A stretch of DNA of 64,000 nucleotides from DATKGL01 sp035510455 (GCA_035510455.1 DATKHB010000020.1:27974-91973); one strand, 5' to 3'; positions 49,303 through 58,052 are shown, counted from the stretch's first letter. The notes: generated by a model from the sequence alone, not told the origin. Program-made: numbers and translations.

Positions 49303-50067
49303 TTAGGCTACTGCTTTTTTGTATATTCGCATTGACCACCAAACGACTAAAGCTGTTAGCGGAATCATTACCGTAAAAGCTAGCTCAACAGAATGAACTC
49401 CTATTTGCCCGATGGCCAGGGCGCGTCCGGCGCTAACGACATAATACAAGGGGTTGATATACGCAAGAATGCGCATCCAGTGAGGAGCTAGTGTTAACGG
49501 CAACATTACACCGGCGAGCAGCAAAATCGGCAAATTGATACCATTAGCAATTGCTGCCAGCGTGCTAATTTGCCCTTTGGCTATAATCGCTAGCGATGTA
49601 AAGAACGATGCGAAGATAGCCATCAGTAAAATTAAAAGCAGCGCAAAGATCAGCAGTCCAACCAGATGTATCTTGAACCCGAAGAATAAACTTATAACCA
49701 AAATAAGAGTAATAAATATTAGCGACCAGGCTATACCAGAGAAAACCGGTCCCATAAGTAGCGCAAAACGGTTTGCTGGCGTCACTCGCATGCGCTCTAT
49801 GAAACCGTTTCTTATCCAAAATATCATACCGAATCCAACTCCCGTTGCGCTGCCGAAAGCTAGTAGAGCCAAGATACCCGGTAGAAATAGTTGGATAACG
49901 TGACTAGTCGGAAAGCCCGGACCACCAGCTAGTCTATTTAGTAGCGGCATAAATAGCAGTAGATACATGATAGGGACTGACAAACCGACAACTAACCAGG
50001 TAGGATTTTTAAGGTTTTGCAAAAAGGGGCGCAGTATTAATAGCTTTAAATCAGCTAGACTTTTCAT
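49303..50067 (-). CDS. ABC-2 type exporter permease (DrrB-like)
   Basis: 254 residues with six helices. Start MKSLADLKLLILRPFLQNLK, large hydrophobic part, and the ABC-2 signature region ISTLAAIANGINLPILLLAG then PLYYVVSAGRALAIGQIG. Overlaps the ATPase gene by ATGA, so the two form one exporter. Substrate unknown; DrrAB-type pumps export drugs or lipids. Confidence 0.88.
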   Translation of the reverse strand: MKSLADLKLLILRPFLQNLKNPTWLVVGLSVPIMYLLLFMPLLNRLAGGPGFPTSHVIQLFLPGILALLAFGSATGVGFGMIFWIRNGFIERMRVTPANRFALLMGPVFSGIAWSLIFITLILVISLFFGFKIHLVGLLIFALLLILLMAIFASFFTSLAIIAKGQISTLAAIANGINLPILLLAGVMLPLTLAPHWMRILAYINPLYYVVSAGRALAIGQIGVHSVELAFTVMIPLTALVVWWSMRIYKKAVA

Positions 50068-51062
50068 CTTGATGCTCCTTCTGCCTTTTTATCACCGTCA
50101 CGAAGTGAGCGGCCGGTCTTTTTAAGAAACACGTCATCAAGCGAAGCCTGAGAAAGCGACACGGTATCAAGGCCTACTTTTTTCGCCTCTAGTAAGGCAA
50201 ATATTTTCGGCAATACCTCTGTACCATCCTCGACGTAGAGTCGAATACTTTCATCTTCAACACTTGCTTCACGAACGTACGCCTGGCCAAATAGGTATTT
50301 TTGTATTTGCTCAATGGTATGGCCGTCTTTTTTTGGCCTAACTGTTATGGCGTCACCAGCGATCTCTTTTTTAAGCTCACGAGGTGTTCCCTCGGCTACA
50401 ATTTTCCCGTGATCCATTATCATCAATTCATCAGCGAGAGCGTCGGCTTCTTCAAGGTAATGCGTGGTGAGAAATATGGTAGTGCCGGAATCGCGTAGTT
50501 CGCGTATTTGATCCCATAAATTGGCTCGATTTTGAGGGTCTAGGCCGGTTGTCGGTTCGTCCAGAAACAGAACATCAGGTTTATGCATGATACCAGCTGC
50601 AATATCCAATCTACGCTTTTGACCGCCCGAATAAGTCATTACCTTGCGATCAACGAAATCACCTAATTGCAATAAACCCACCAGTTCTTTGGCGCGTTTA
50701 ATGGCTTGCTGCCTGGTCATACCGTACAATCTGCCTTGCAGGATCAGATCATCGATGCCGATCGCTTGGTCGTCAGAACCGCCTAGTTGACTGACGTAAC
50801 CGATATGCTTGCGTACTTCTTTTGGTTGCTTTTTGACGTCGTAGCCAACCACTATTGCTTCACCGCTGTCTATCGGTAGCAGCGTAGCAAGCATCCGCAA
50901 AGTTGTAGTTTTACCGGCGCCATTTGGCCCTAAAAATCCAAAAATTTGCCCTTTTCTTACACTAATATCTACGCCCTTTACAGCTTCGACTGTTTTTTTC
51001 TTGACCGTAAATGATTTACGGAGTTGCTTAGTTGTCAGTACGTAATCGCTTTTATTTATCAT
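50064..51062 (-). CDS. ABC transporter ATP-binding protein (DrrA-like)
   Basis: 332 residues. Walker A GPNGAGKTTTLRML near 45-58, Q-loop GYVSQLGGSDDQ, signature TYSGGQKRRLDIAAG near 145, Walker B VLFLDEPTTGLDP near 167 and H-loop TTHYLEEADAL. A C-terminal domain of about 100 residues follows, as in drug-export DrrA. TGA-TAAAAT lies 9 nt before ATG 51062 on this strand, with GGAG between. Confidence 0.92.
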   Translation of the reverse strand: MINKSDYVLTTKQLRKSFTVKKKTVEAVKGVDISVRKGQIFGFLGPNGAGKTTTLRMLATLLPIDSGEAIVVGYDVKKQPKEVRKHIGYVSQLGGSDDQAIGIDDLILQGRLYGMTRQQAIKRAKELVGLLQLGDFVDRKVMTYSGGQKRRLDIAAGIMHKPDVLFLDEPTTGLDPQNRANLWDQIRELRDSGTTIFLTTHYLEEADALADELMIMDHGKIVAEGTPRELKKEIAGDAITVRPKKDGHTIEQIQKYLFGQAYVREASVEDESIRLYVEDGTEVLPKIFALLEAKKVGLDTVSLSQASLDDVFLKKTGRSLRDGDKKAEGASR

Positions 51063-51121
51063 AATGCTCCAATTTTATCACCAAACTATTTAATAACGTT
51101 CATCAAGCGTATAGGTCACAG

Positions 51122-51140
51122 AAAAATGCTAACTAGCATT
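51122..51140 (-). terminator. rho-independent terminator after the 51189-51644 gene
   Basis: On the minus strand AATGCT pairs with AGCATT (loop 4), followed by TTTTTC. Lies 50 nt after the stop of the gene and before the ABC exporter promoter. Confidence 0.6.
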
Positions 51141-51188
51141 AAGCCAATTCCAAAACCAACGGATAGGCCTAACTACACCGCTGCATTG

Positions 51189-51644
51189 CTAAGCGGCAGG
51201 CACTTGTCTGTCGCTTTCAATAATGTCTAGACCACCGCCCTCGTTAGATAAGACCTCTCCGACTAACGCTAATTTGACCACCAATGAATAATCGCCGACA
51301 TATAGACAAAGCTCTGGTGGTATCTGGATACTGTCCCAAATTTCTTCGGCTTGCTTCAGAACCAGAGTGCTGCCCGCCTCCAATTTTTCAGGTGCTCTGC
51401 GGTATTTTCGCCAGGCCTGTCCATCAAAGTCAACTGCAAAAGAGCCAACCGTTAGCCTGACATAGTGTTCTGGCTGTACTCCAAAAACGAGCGTTCCCAT
51501 ATCTCGCTCAACCCGACGAAGATCTCCCATATTACGGTTAGCCATTTTAATACTGTCAGTATCTCTGTGATAATGTACTGTCTGCAGCATGGAAGCGATT
51601 TCCTCTAATTTAGGTTTGGCTTGATCGGGTGTGTAAAGCGCCAT
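51189..51644 (-). CDS. hypothetical protein, 151 residues
   Basis: Soluble, no membrane helix or signal. Starts MALYTPDQAKPKLEEIASML with a predicted helix, then a beta-rich middle (VQPEHYVRLTVGSFAVDFDG), and a C-terminal part LYVGDYSLVVKLALVGEVLS. No family recognised. It has a terminator downstream and a weak -10 (TATTGT 6 nt before ATG), so is transcribed alone. Confidence 0.6.
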   Translation of the reverse strand: MALYTPDQAKPKLEEIASMLQTVHYHRDTDSIKMANRNMGDLRRVERDMGTLVFGVQPEHYVRLTVGSFAVDFDGQAWRKYRRAPEKLEAGSTLVLKQAEEIWDSIQIPPELCLYVGDYSLVVKLALVGEVLSNEGGGLDIIESDRQVPAA

Positions 51645-51770
51645 ATATCAACAATAACTCGACTTAGTTTCAATGGCAATCTTAAGCGTTTAGGACGACT
51701 TTAGCGCCGGGCATAAGCTAGCCGCAGAACTATTTATCGGGCCTTCCTCTAATTTATACAAAGCACAAAA

Positions 51771-51779
51771 TGCTATTAT
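51771..51779 (+). promoter_or_regulatory. extended -10, leaderless start of 51788 gene
   Basis: TGC then TATTAT (51774-51779), 8 nt before ATG 51788. The earlier ATG 51770 overlaps this element. Confidence 0.45.
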
Positions 51780-51787
51780 TAACTCAC

Positions 51788-52447
51788 ATGACCAGCCGTA
51801 ACAAAAAGGATAGGTTGATAAGTGTATCTTTAGGTTTTATCTCTGGAATTTTATATAGTTTATGGCTTTTAGGATTTTATCTAAATCGACCGGCTTTTAG
51901 TCGCCTAGACATCAGCGCGCTTCAAGCTACCAGCCAGCCTCACCATACTTTTTTTATAGCTGGGGATATTCTGACTGGTATAGCAACCATTTTGATGGCA
52001 TTTTTTATAATGCGCGTTTTTAGCGGATCGAGTTCTCGATCGATTAATAGTCTTAGGCTGTGTTTGATCGGAATCGTAATTTTTGGATTAATGACTGCGA
52101 TAAGTTGCGTGCTCCCAAGCTGTATAGATAGTTCAAGGGTCTGCGACACGAACCTTAGCCAAATCCTTGATTGGCATGATATCACCGGAGGTATTGCGTC
52201 GTTTGCGCTATTTTTAAGTTTGGTTGGTCTACTAAAATTTGTTCATAGAAAAATTTCGTCTAAGATGTACCGCTTGATACTCGGATTGGTTTTTGCCTGG
52301 TGTATTAGTGGTATATTATTCGTGGTCTTATCTATAGGGACAAAGCCCCAAGCATTAAATTCACAACGACTATTTTTGATACTAAGTAGCCTCTGTCTAT
52401 TTGTAATTCCTTTTACCATTAACCGAGAAGAAGTTGTGGAAAATTAG
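51788..52447 (+). CDS. hypothetical membrane protein, DUF998-like layout
   Basis: 219 residues from ATG 51788. Six or seven helices. SLGFISGILYSLWLLGFYLN starts it; FIAGDILTGIATILMAFFIM and DWHDITGGIASFALFLSLVG recall DUF998 proteins, with a pair of cysteines in the outer loop (VLPSCIDSSRVCDTN). Function unknown. Followed by a glycosyltransferase operon with a separate start. Confidence 0.65.
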   Translation: MTSRNKKDRLISVSLGFISGILYSLWLLGFYLNRPAFSRLDISALQATSQPHHTFFIAGDILTGIATILMAFFIMRVFSGSSSRSINSLRLCLIGIVIFGLMTAISCVLPSCIDSSRVCDTNLSQILDWHDITGGIASFALFLSLVGLLKFVHRKISSKMYRLILGLVFAWCISGILFVVLSIGTKPQALNSQRLFLILSSLCLFVIPFTINREEVVEN

Positions 52448-52542
52448 AATGGCGGCCGGTAGTTACTTTAAGACTGCTGAACCTAATAAAATAGCATTAA
52501 AACGCTTAAGAGCATAATATATAAAAGTTAACCAATATACAT

Positions 52543-53313
52543 ATGAATCCTAATAGAGGTGCGAACAAATTACCAAAAATATCGGTTGTGATCCCGGCAT
52601 TTAACGAATCGGCCATGTTACCGTTTTGTCTTAAGGCGATAAACCAGCAGGACTACAAAGGGGATATTGAGGTCATAGTAGTAGACAACGCTTCTACCGA
52701 TGAGACAGCTGAAATTGCCAAAAGCTTTAACGCAAAGGTCCAATACGAACCAAGACATGGAGTGGTGTTCGCCAGAAGAGCTGGTTTTAAGGCGGCAAGC
52801 GGCGGGATAATCGCCTCTACAGATGCTGACACTATTGTCCCTAAAAACTGGATTAGTCTCATAGAACTCGCCTTAAGGGATAAACAATATTCTGGAGTCG
52901 TAGGTGCCTACAAGTTGTGTAACGTCAACTCCCCATCAAAAAGACTAGCCCAGATTCTTATACCATTTTTTAGAACCATCGATCTGTTACTGGGTGCGCA
53001 TTTTGCGGGCGCTAATTTTGCAGTCTACAAAAAGGCTTATGAGGGTGTCGGCGGGTTCAAGACGGAATTTATAACTGGCGAGGACCTGGATCTTTCTTAC
53101 AGATTGAGAAAGAGCGGATATAAGCTAAAGGTTGCCTATAGTATTCGGGTTAAAACTTCTGCACGGCGCCTAAACGAAGGGCTTTGGGACACTTTAATTA
53201 ACTACGTAATCAAAAATTGGGTCTCGTTAGTTTTCTTTCATCATCCATATCTCCAAAAGTTATCAGTTGTCAGAGAGGAGCCAAGCGAAATTGAGGAAAC
53301 CGTCGGTCTATGA
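52543..53313 (+). CDS. glycosyltransferase family 2
   Basis: 256 residues. GT-A motifs: VVIPAFNESAMLPFCLKAI (10-28), VVDNASTDETAEIAKSF near 47-63, ASTDADTIVPKNW near 90 (DxD) and TGEDLDLSYRLRKSGY near 180 (ED). No clear membrane helix, a hydrophobic patch near 210. Overlaps the NodB-like gene by ATGA. Likely makes a surface sugar chain together with the two following genes. Confidence 0.88.
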   Translation: MNPNRGANKLPKISVVIPAFNESAMLPFCLKAINQQDYKGDIEVIVVDNASTDETAEIAKSFNAKVQYEPRHGVVFARRAGFKAASGGIIASTDADTIVPKNWISLIELALRDKQYSGVVGAYKLCNVNSPSKRLAQILIPFFRTIDLLLGAHFAGANFAVYKKAYEGVGGFKTEFITGEDLDLSYRLRKSGYKLKVAYSIRVKTSARRLNEGLWDTLINYVIKNWVSLVFFHHPYLQKLSVVREEPSEIEETVGL

Positions 53314-54023
53314 TAGTTGGCGTTTTATTAGCTGTACTGTTTATCATTATAGTGCTAATTATATGGCTGTGCTTTAATCCGAAATTTAAGATTTATTCAC
53401 GGTCTGATGCCCCAACAAAAGGTAAATTAATCGCTTTAACTTTCGATGATGGACCAAACTCAGATAGCTCAGGCGAAATACTGCGTATCCTAAAACGTAA
53501 TTCCGTAAAAGCTACTTTTTTTGTGGTGGGGAAAAACGTCGGAAAATATCCTGATTTACTTAGAAAAGCTTTTAGAGACGGGCACCTCATAGGTAACCAC
53601 AGCTATTTACATGACTATCGTATGGCTCGCGGCTCTAAGGCGGCCGTAGAAGACATAGAAGCGACGAGTGATGCCATCTACAAGGTGATTAATCGTAAGC
53701 CCGCCTTTTATAGACCTCCTTTTGGACTCAGGACTCCCTGGGGGGCCAGAGCGGTTAATAAGTCAGGGTATTTTATAGTTACCTGGGACAACATGACCTA
53801 TGACTATTGGGGTCTATCTAGCGAGCGTATTGTGCGTAACATCGTCAACAATTCACGCCCTGGAGGCATAATAGTACTACACGATGGACGCGAAGGCTTT
53901 TCTCGCCCAGGATCTTTAAATACGGTCGAAGCCCTACCTGGAATAATTGAAAACCTAAAACAACAAGGCTATAAATTTGTTAAGCTCGATGAGCTATTTG
54001 GTGTTTCTGGTTATCAGGCATAG
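53310..54023 (+). CDS. polysaccharide deacetylase (NodB homology domain), membrane anchored
   Basis: 237 residues. One N-terminal membrane helix (MIVGVLLAVLFIIIVLIIWL), then the NodB domain: TFDDGPNSDSS near 44-54 (two Asp), GHLIGNHSYLHD near 90 (His ligands), RPPFGLRTPWG near 132 and IIVLHDGREG. Removes N-acetyl groups from peptidoglycan or another amino-sugar polymer outside the cell, which often gives lysozyme resistance. Coupled to the GT2 gene. Confidence 0.9.
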   Translation: MIVGVLLAVLFIIIVLIIWLCFNPKFKIYSRSDAPTKGKLIALTFDDGPNSDSSGEILRILKRNSVKATFFVVGKNVGKYPDLLRKAFRDGHLIGNHSYLHDYRMARGSKAAVEDIEATSDAIYKVINRKPAFYRPPFGLRTPWGARAVNKSGYFIVTWDNMTYDYWGLSSERIVRNIVNNSRPGGIIVLHDGREGFSRPGSLNTVEALPGIIENLKQQGYKFVKLDELFGVSGYQA

Positions 54024-54032
54024 GTTGATCTA

Positions 54033-54854
54033 ATGATACGCCGTAACGTTACCATTAATACCAAACAGGTTGCTTATTGGGAGAACAATGGCCAGCGGCC
54101 GGAAGTGGTAATATTGCTACATGGTTTAGGCGGGGATCACCGGGGACTAGTCCCTCTAACTTCTCGTTTAAATAAGTTTAGATTATTGATGCCCGATTTG
54201 CCGGGATATGGTCTTTCGGACCCTCTGATCGATGAACACAGCATAATAAATTATGTGGCATTTTTAGATTCGTTTCGTAAAGAGATTGGGCTACGCAAGT
54301 TTTATTTGATCGGTCATTCGTTTGGCGGAGCAATTGCGCTTATGTACGCAAAGATTCACCCCGCCCAAATTATAAAAGTCGGGCTGCTAAACCCTGCGCT
54401 GGGGGGCCATGATAAGGTTTCGTGGAAGCTTGGCCGTCGGTATGCTAAATTTGCGGGATTTTTGCCCGATAAAATGTGTCATTTTCTACTTTGCAATAAA
54501 CTGACGGTTTATTTTGCAGATAGAGCGTTAATGACTTCCGAAGGCAAAGAGTATAGAAAAAAAATTCTCAGCCAAGACTACTTGAATTATCACAGGGCAA
54601 GTACAAGGGCGCTAAAAGAGAGCATCACAGCATTAGATGATTTGGCTATTGATAATTTTATCCCAGATCGCCACACCGACTTATTCATATTGTTTGGCAA
54701 AAAAGACAGGCTTGTAACTCCCGAATTTGCTGCTAAATTTTCAAGCCTGCTTAAACAACCGTTGGTGGGGTTCTTGGCCGGTGGCCACCTACTCCCCCTA
54801 GAAGATCCAAAAACCGTAGGCAATTTTATTAACCAGTCGCTAAACAGCAGTTGA
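54033..54854 (+). CDS. alpha/beta hydrolase
   Basis: 273 residues. LLHGLGGDHRGL near 28-39, MPDLPGYGLSDP, nucleophile GHSFGG near 95-100, FGKKDRLVTPEF near 228 and GGHLLPLEDP near 252 with His. Third gene of the GT2-NodB set, 9 nt after the NodB stop. Could be an esterase acting on surface glycans or lipids; substrate unknown. Not closely alike to the hydrolase at 26775. Confidence 0.85.
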   Translation: MIRRNVTINTKQVAYWENNGQRPEVVILLHGLGGDHRGLVPLTSRLNKFRLLMPDLPGYGLSDPLIDEHSIINYVAFLDSFRKEIGLRKFYLIGHSFGGAIALMYAKIHPAQIIKVGLLNPALGGHDKVSWKLGRRYAKFAGFLPDKMCHFLLCNKLTVYFADRALMTSEGKEYRKKILSQDYLNYHRASTRALKESITALDDLAIDNFIPDRHTDLFILFGKKDRLVTPEFAAKFSSLLKQPLVGFLAGGHLLPLEDPKTVGNFINQSLNSS

Positions 54855-54895
54855 GACGTGCAGTTTCTATTATGTGACCCAATACACCGGAACTG

Positions 54896-54904
54896 TGCTA
54901 TACT
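54896..54904 (+). promoter_or_regulatory. extended -10 of the RRM gene
   Basis: TGC then TATACT (54899-54904). Predicts a 5' UTR of about 120 nt, the longest supported in the window; it contains ATCGC...GCGAT arms around 54973-55002. Confidence 0.45.
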
Positions 54905-55031
54905 GTTAAGTAAGCAAGTGGTTATTATAGCCTCTCCGTTTTAATATTTAGTCCGTTACAAGACATACTATCATCGCGGTTAGCGAATAGTAAGCGCGAG
55001 CGATATTAGTTAAAAGTTAAGGATAATTAAA

Positions 55032-55313
55032 ATGGCAATGAAATTATATGTAGGCGGCCTCGCTTACAGCGTAACAGAACAAGAACTAGAAGCACTTTTT
55101 GCTGAACACGGTAAAGTGACCTCTGTAGCAGTTATCAAAGACCGCGACAGCGGACAGTCTAAAGGGTTTGGATTTGTAGAAATGGCCGATGATGCTGAAG
55201 CTAAGGCTGCAATGGCTGCTTTAAGCGGCAAAGAAGTCAGCGGACGCGCAATCATGGTTAACGAAGCTCGACCGCAAGTTGATCGTGGTTCTGGCGGCGG
55301 TTTTCGTTCTTAA
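55032..55313 (+). CDS. RRM-domain RNA-binding protein
   Basis: 93 residues, one RRM: RNP2 KLYVGGLAY (4-12), RNP1 KGFGFVEM (44-51), then AMAALSGKEVSGRAIMVNEA and a short Gly/Ser/Arg tail. Such proteins are known from cyanobacteria and several other phyla, are often cold-induced and carry regulatory 5' UTRs. The long leader here fits that. ATG 55032 has AAGGA about 8 nt upstream; ATG 55038 is an alternative. Confidence 0.92.
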   Translation: MAMKLYVGGLAYSVTEQELEALFAEHGKVTSVAVIKDRDSGQSKGFGFVEMADDAEAKAAMAALSGKEVSGRAIMVNEARPQVDRGSGGGFRS

Positions 55314-55377
55314 AGTACAAATAACTGACAACAACATAGTTATTAAATAACTCCGTTAGGAGGGGATGCTCTAATTC

Positions 55378-56400
55378 GTGGCACTCAAGATGAAAATTAA
55401 TAAACATATTGAAATTGCACGCACCAGTCAAGCTCCTTACAGTTCGATGGGCGATGCCTCTGCCCTAAGGATCCAAGCCGTACTGAGTGAGCATTATGAA
55501 GAGGTTGGCATATCAATAGTAGATACCAGCGCTGATCTAGAAATTTTGGTGCGCAAAAAGCCAGACTTAGTATTTCTTGGTCTTAAAAAGCTACCCTCAT
55601 TGGGAGTACGAAACGACGGACAGGTAAATGATGTCTGGATATCGGAATATCTGGATCAAAGGGGGGTCTCTTATACCGGCTCATCAAAGGCTGCCACTAA
55701 GTTAGATTTTAATAAGGCAGAAGCAAAGGTCCGAGTTCGTAGTGCTGGCTTGTCTACCGCACCTTTCTTCACCTCATTGCCTGGGAGCCACCCATCCGCC
55801 GATAGTCTTCCTCTACCGTTCCCGCTATTTATCAAACCTCTTAATTGCGGCGGCGGCAACGGAGTAGGCGAAGACTCTGTGGTTAGGAATTTCTCGGAAT
55901 TTCAGGATAAGGTGGGGACCGTCTTTAACCAATTTGGGTCAAGCTCACTTGTAGAAAAGTACTTAACCGGTCGAGAATTTAGCGTGGCGATCCTAGAAGA
56001 TGTTGACTGCGGCGATCTAGCAGTAATGCCCATAGAGATAATTACCGAGCAAAACTCCCGTGGTGACAGGGTCTTGGGCTCTATAGTAAAGCACGAAGAT
56101 AATGAGCAGGTTATCGCGGTTGATGAAGCTGGTACCAGAGATATGCTTAGTAGCTTCGCAAAAGTTATATACGAGGTCTTGGGTGCACGTGATCTTGCGC
56201 GTATCGATATACGCATGGATGAACAAGGAGCGGCGTACTTTCTAGAAGCAAACTTTATGCCAGCACCGGGGAGCCGCTATTTTGCGGGGGCTTTCCAGAT
56301 AAACGACGGCATGGATTATGAAAGTGTAATTTTGGCTATCGCTGGACTCGGATTATCTCGTAGTGAGGACGTTGAACAACTTTTAGCTCGTGCTGTCTAG
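55378..56400 (+). CDS. ATP-grasp enzyme, D-Ala-D-Ala ligase-like
   Basis: 340 residues. GTG 55378 has a strong ribosome site GGAGGGG (55359-55365). N-terminal domain is reduced; SYTGSSKAATKLDFNKAEAK matches the Ddl region; PLFIKPLNCGGGNGVGED near 157-174 is the grasp loop, and LARIDIRMDEQGAAYFLEAN near 280 followed by FMPAPGS replaces the Ddl end ExNxxPG. The change of the usual NTxPG to NFMPAPGS suggests a different acceptor. True ddl is at 29025. Possible dipeptide or wall-modifying ligase. Confidence 0.78.
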   Translation: MALKMKINKHIEIARTSQAPYSSMGDASALRIQAVLSEHYEEVGISIVDTSADLEILVRKKPDLVFLGLKKLPSLGVRNDGQVNDVWISEYLDQRGVSYTGSSKAATKLDFNKAEAKVRVRSAGLSTAPFFTSLPGSHPSADSLPLPFPLFIKPLNCGGGNGVGEDSVVRNFSEFQDKVGTVFNQFGSSSLVEKYLTGREFSVAILEDVDCGDLAVMPIEIITEQNSRGDRVLGSIVKHEDNEQVIAVDEAGTRDMLSSFAKVIYEVLGARDLARIDIRMDEQGAAYFLEANFMPAPGSRYFAGAFQINDGMDYESVILAIAGLGLSRSEDVEQLLARAV

Positions 56401-56439
56401 CCAATAGAGGTAAAGCCAAAATCTTTCTAAAGCCCAGTT

Positions 56440-57936
56440 TTATTTAGGAGGTCTGTTAGTGGCCTTACCCTCAGAGAAATAAATTGGAGTAGGATAGTTG
56501 CCGTCCATGCAGGCCGTGCAGAGCTTGCCGGCGGCATCAGCTGTAGCCGCCCTTAGCCCAGCGAGTGATAGGTAGGCGAGAGAAGTAACCCCTAAATACT
56601 CTTTGAGTTCTCTGAGGTCAGGGATCTGATTAGCTATCAACTCTTCGGGCTTCCTAGTATCCATGCCGTAAAAGCAGGGCCATTTATAAGGCGCTGAGGT
56701 TAGTCTAAGGTGAACCTCTAACGCTCCTTCCTCAAGAAGCATAGCCACAATCTTTTTCGACGTTGTGCCTCTTATCATGGAATCGTCTATTAACACTAGC
56801 CGTTTCATATAAACTTCAGAACCTATGACTTGAAGTTTGCGCTCAACACCGTCTTCTCTTGACTCTTGCCCGGGTATAATAAATGTTCTGCCTATGTATC
56901 GATTTTTTGCGAACGCTGCAACTAGGGGTATGCCGCTGGCTAGGGAATAGCCTTCTGCCGCCGGAAGTCCAGATTCGGGGACTCCTACTACGATGTCAGC
57001 CTCAACGGGGTGTTCAGCCGCAAGAATCCTACCCATCTCCGTACGAACCTTCTTTATGCTTCTACCCTCTAATTGAGCGTGAGGAGCTGAGAAATAAATA
57101 AATTCAAAAGCACAGAGCTTACTTGGTTTCTCTTGGAAGGGGTAACTACTGGTTAACGTACCATCTTGATCGCACACAACCATCTCGCCCCTTGAAATCT
57201 CTCTTCGATAGCTAGCTCCCATGGTTTTTAAGGCAGGAGTCTCTGAAGCCATGGCGTAACCTCCATCGTTCGGATAAGTGCCCAGCATTAGCGGGCGAAA
57301 ACCGAAGGGATCACGGATTCCAATTAACTGACCTTCTCCCATAACTACTACAGTAAACGCCTCTTTTGCTTTAGAAAAGACCATTACTGCTGCTTCAGCC
57401 AGCGAATCGCAATGTTCACGGGCTGCGGCGACAGCTGCTGTAGCTGCCGAACAATCGGTCACGTGTTCGTCAGCATCTACGCCGAATTCTGCAACTAGAT
57501 CGTTGATGTTTAGCAGGTTTCCGTTCAGGCCTATAGCGATAGTCCCCTTGGATCCCTCGGCTAGTGATGGTCCAGCGGCCTCAAAGGCTTCTTCGGGTGT
57601 ATGGGTATCAATTGTCCCGTATCGGACATGGCCAACCGCTACTTTTCCCTTGGGTAATCCAGATAGTTTGTTACCGCCTAGAGCGATTGCTACCAAACCC
57701 ACGTCCTTGAGAGCCATAACTTTGTCCGTCCCAACGCCCACAGCCACGCCTGCCGCTTCTTGTCCACGATGTTGTATAGTCTGTAAGCCGTCGCCAATGC
57801 GTTGAGCGATGTTCTCTGTTTCCTTTCTCTTAATAATGCCAACTACGCCACACTCCTCGTGTGGCTTATCGTACTCAATCGATTGTTCTAAAGGAGGGTT
57901 AAGACAATCTTGGGTAATTTCAAGTCGTTCTGGCAT
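56440..57936 (-). CDS. purF: amidophosphoribosyltransferase PurF
   Basis: First enzyme of purine synthesis: makes phosphoribosylamine from PRPP and glutamine. 498 residues. Catalytic Cys29 (CGVVGII) follows a 28-residue propeptide, as in the B. subtilis type, which is cleaved. Cysteines in LCAFEF, WPCFYGMD and LCTACMDG are those that bind a 4Fe-4S cluster in that type. PRPP loop is LIDDSMIRGTTSKKIV. No other purine gene is in the window. ATG 57936 lies 6 nt after a GATCAT element. Its upstream blocks recur before the 60418 gene. Confidence 0.95.
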   Translation of the reverse strand: MPERLEITQDCLNPPLEQSIEYDKPHEECGVVGIIKRKETENIAQRIGDGLQTIQHRGQEAAGVAVGVGTDKVMALKDVGLVAIALGGNKLSGLPKGKVAVGHVRYGTIDTHTPEEAFEAAGPSLAEGSKGTIAIGLNGNLLNINDLVAEFGVDADEHVTDCSAATAAVAAAREHCDSLAEAAVMVFSKAKEAFTVVVMGEGQLIGIRDPFGFRPLMLGTYPNDGGYAMASETPALKTMGASYRREISRGEMVVCDQDGTLTSSYPFQEKPSKLCAFEFIYFSAPHAQLEGRSIKKVRTEMGRILAAEHPVEADIVVGVPESGLPAAEGYSLASGIPLVAAFAKNRYIGRTFIIPGQESREDGVERKLQVIGSEVYMKRLVLIDDSMIRGTTSKKIVAMLLEEGALEVHLRLTSAPYKWPCFYGMDTRKPEELIANQIPDLRELKEYLGVTSLAYLSLAGLRAATADAAGKLCTACMDGNYPTPIYFSEGKATNRPPK

Positions 57937-57986
57937 ATACTAATGATCCCAGTTTAATTAACTTTTTGCGACCATAAGCGCTTTGG
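57934..57986 (-). promoter_or_regulatory. purF upstream region with two conserved blocks
   Basis: Plus-strand block 1 CATATACTAA (57934-57943, includes the start codon) and block 2 TGCGACCATAAGCGCTTTGG (57967-57986). Both occur before the 60418 gene with the same 23-nt gap. Block 2 also forms one arm of a 13-bp hairpin. Confidence 0.5.
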
Positions 57987-58011
57987 ACGAATATACTTGT
58001 CCAGAGCGTTT
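57976..58011. repeat. 13-bp hairpin upstream of purF
   Basis: Arms 57976-57988 and 58  999-region (57999-58011) pair over 13 positions including two G-T wobbles, loop of 10. A T-run follows only on the plus strand, where no gene ends, so it is more likely a regulatory hairpin or operator than a terminator for the minus-strand genes. Confidence 0.5.
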
Positions 58012-58052
58012 TACTTATCACTTGTTCTGTCCCTGTTTAGCAATGAGTTTGT

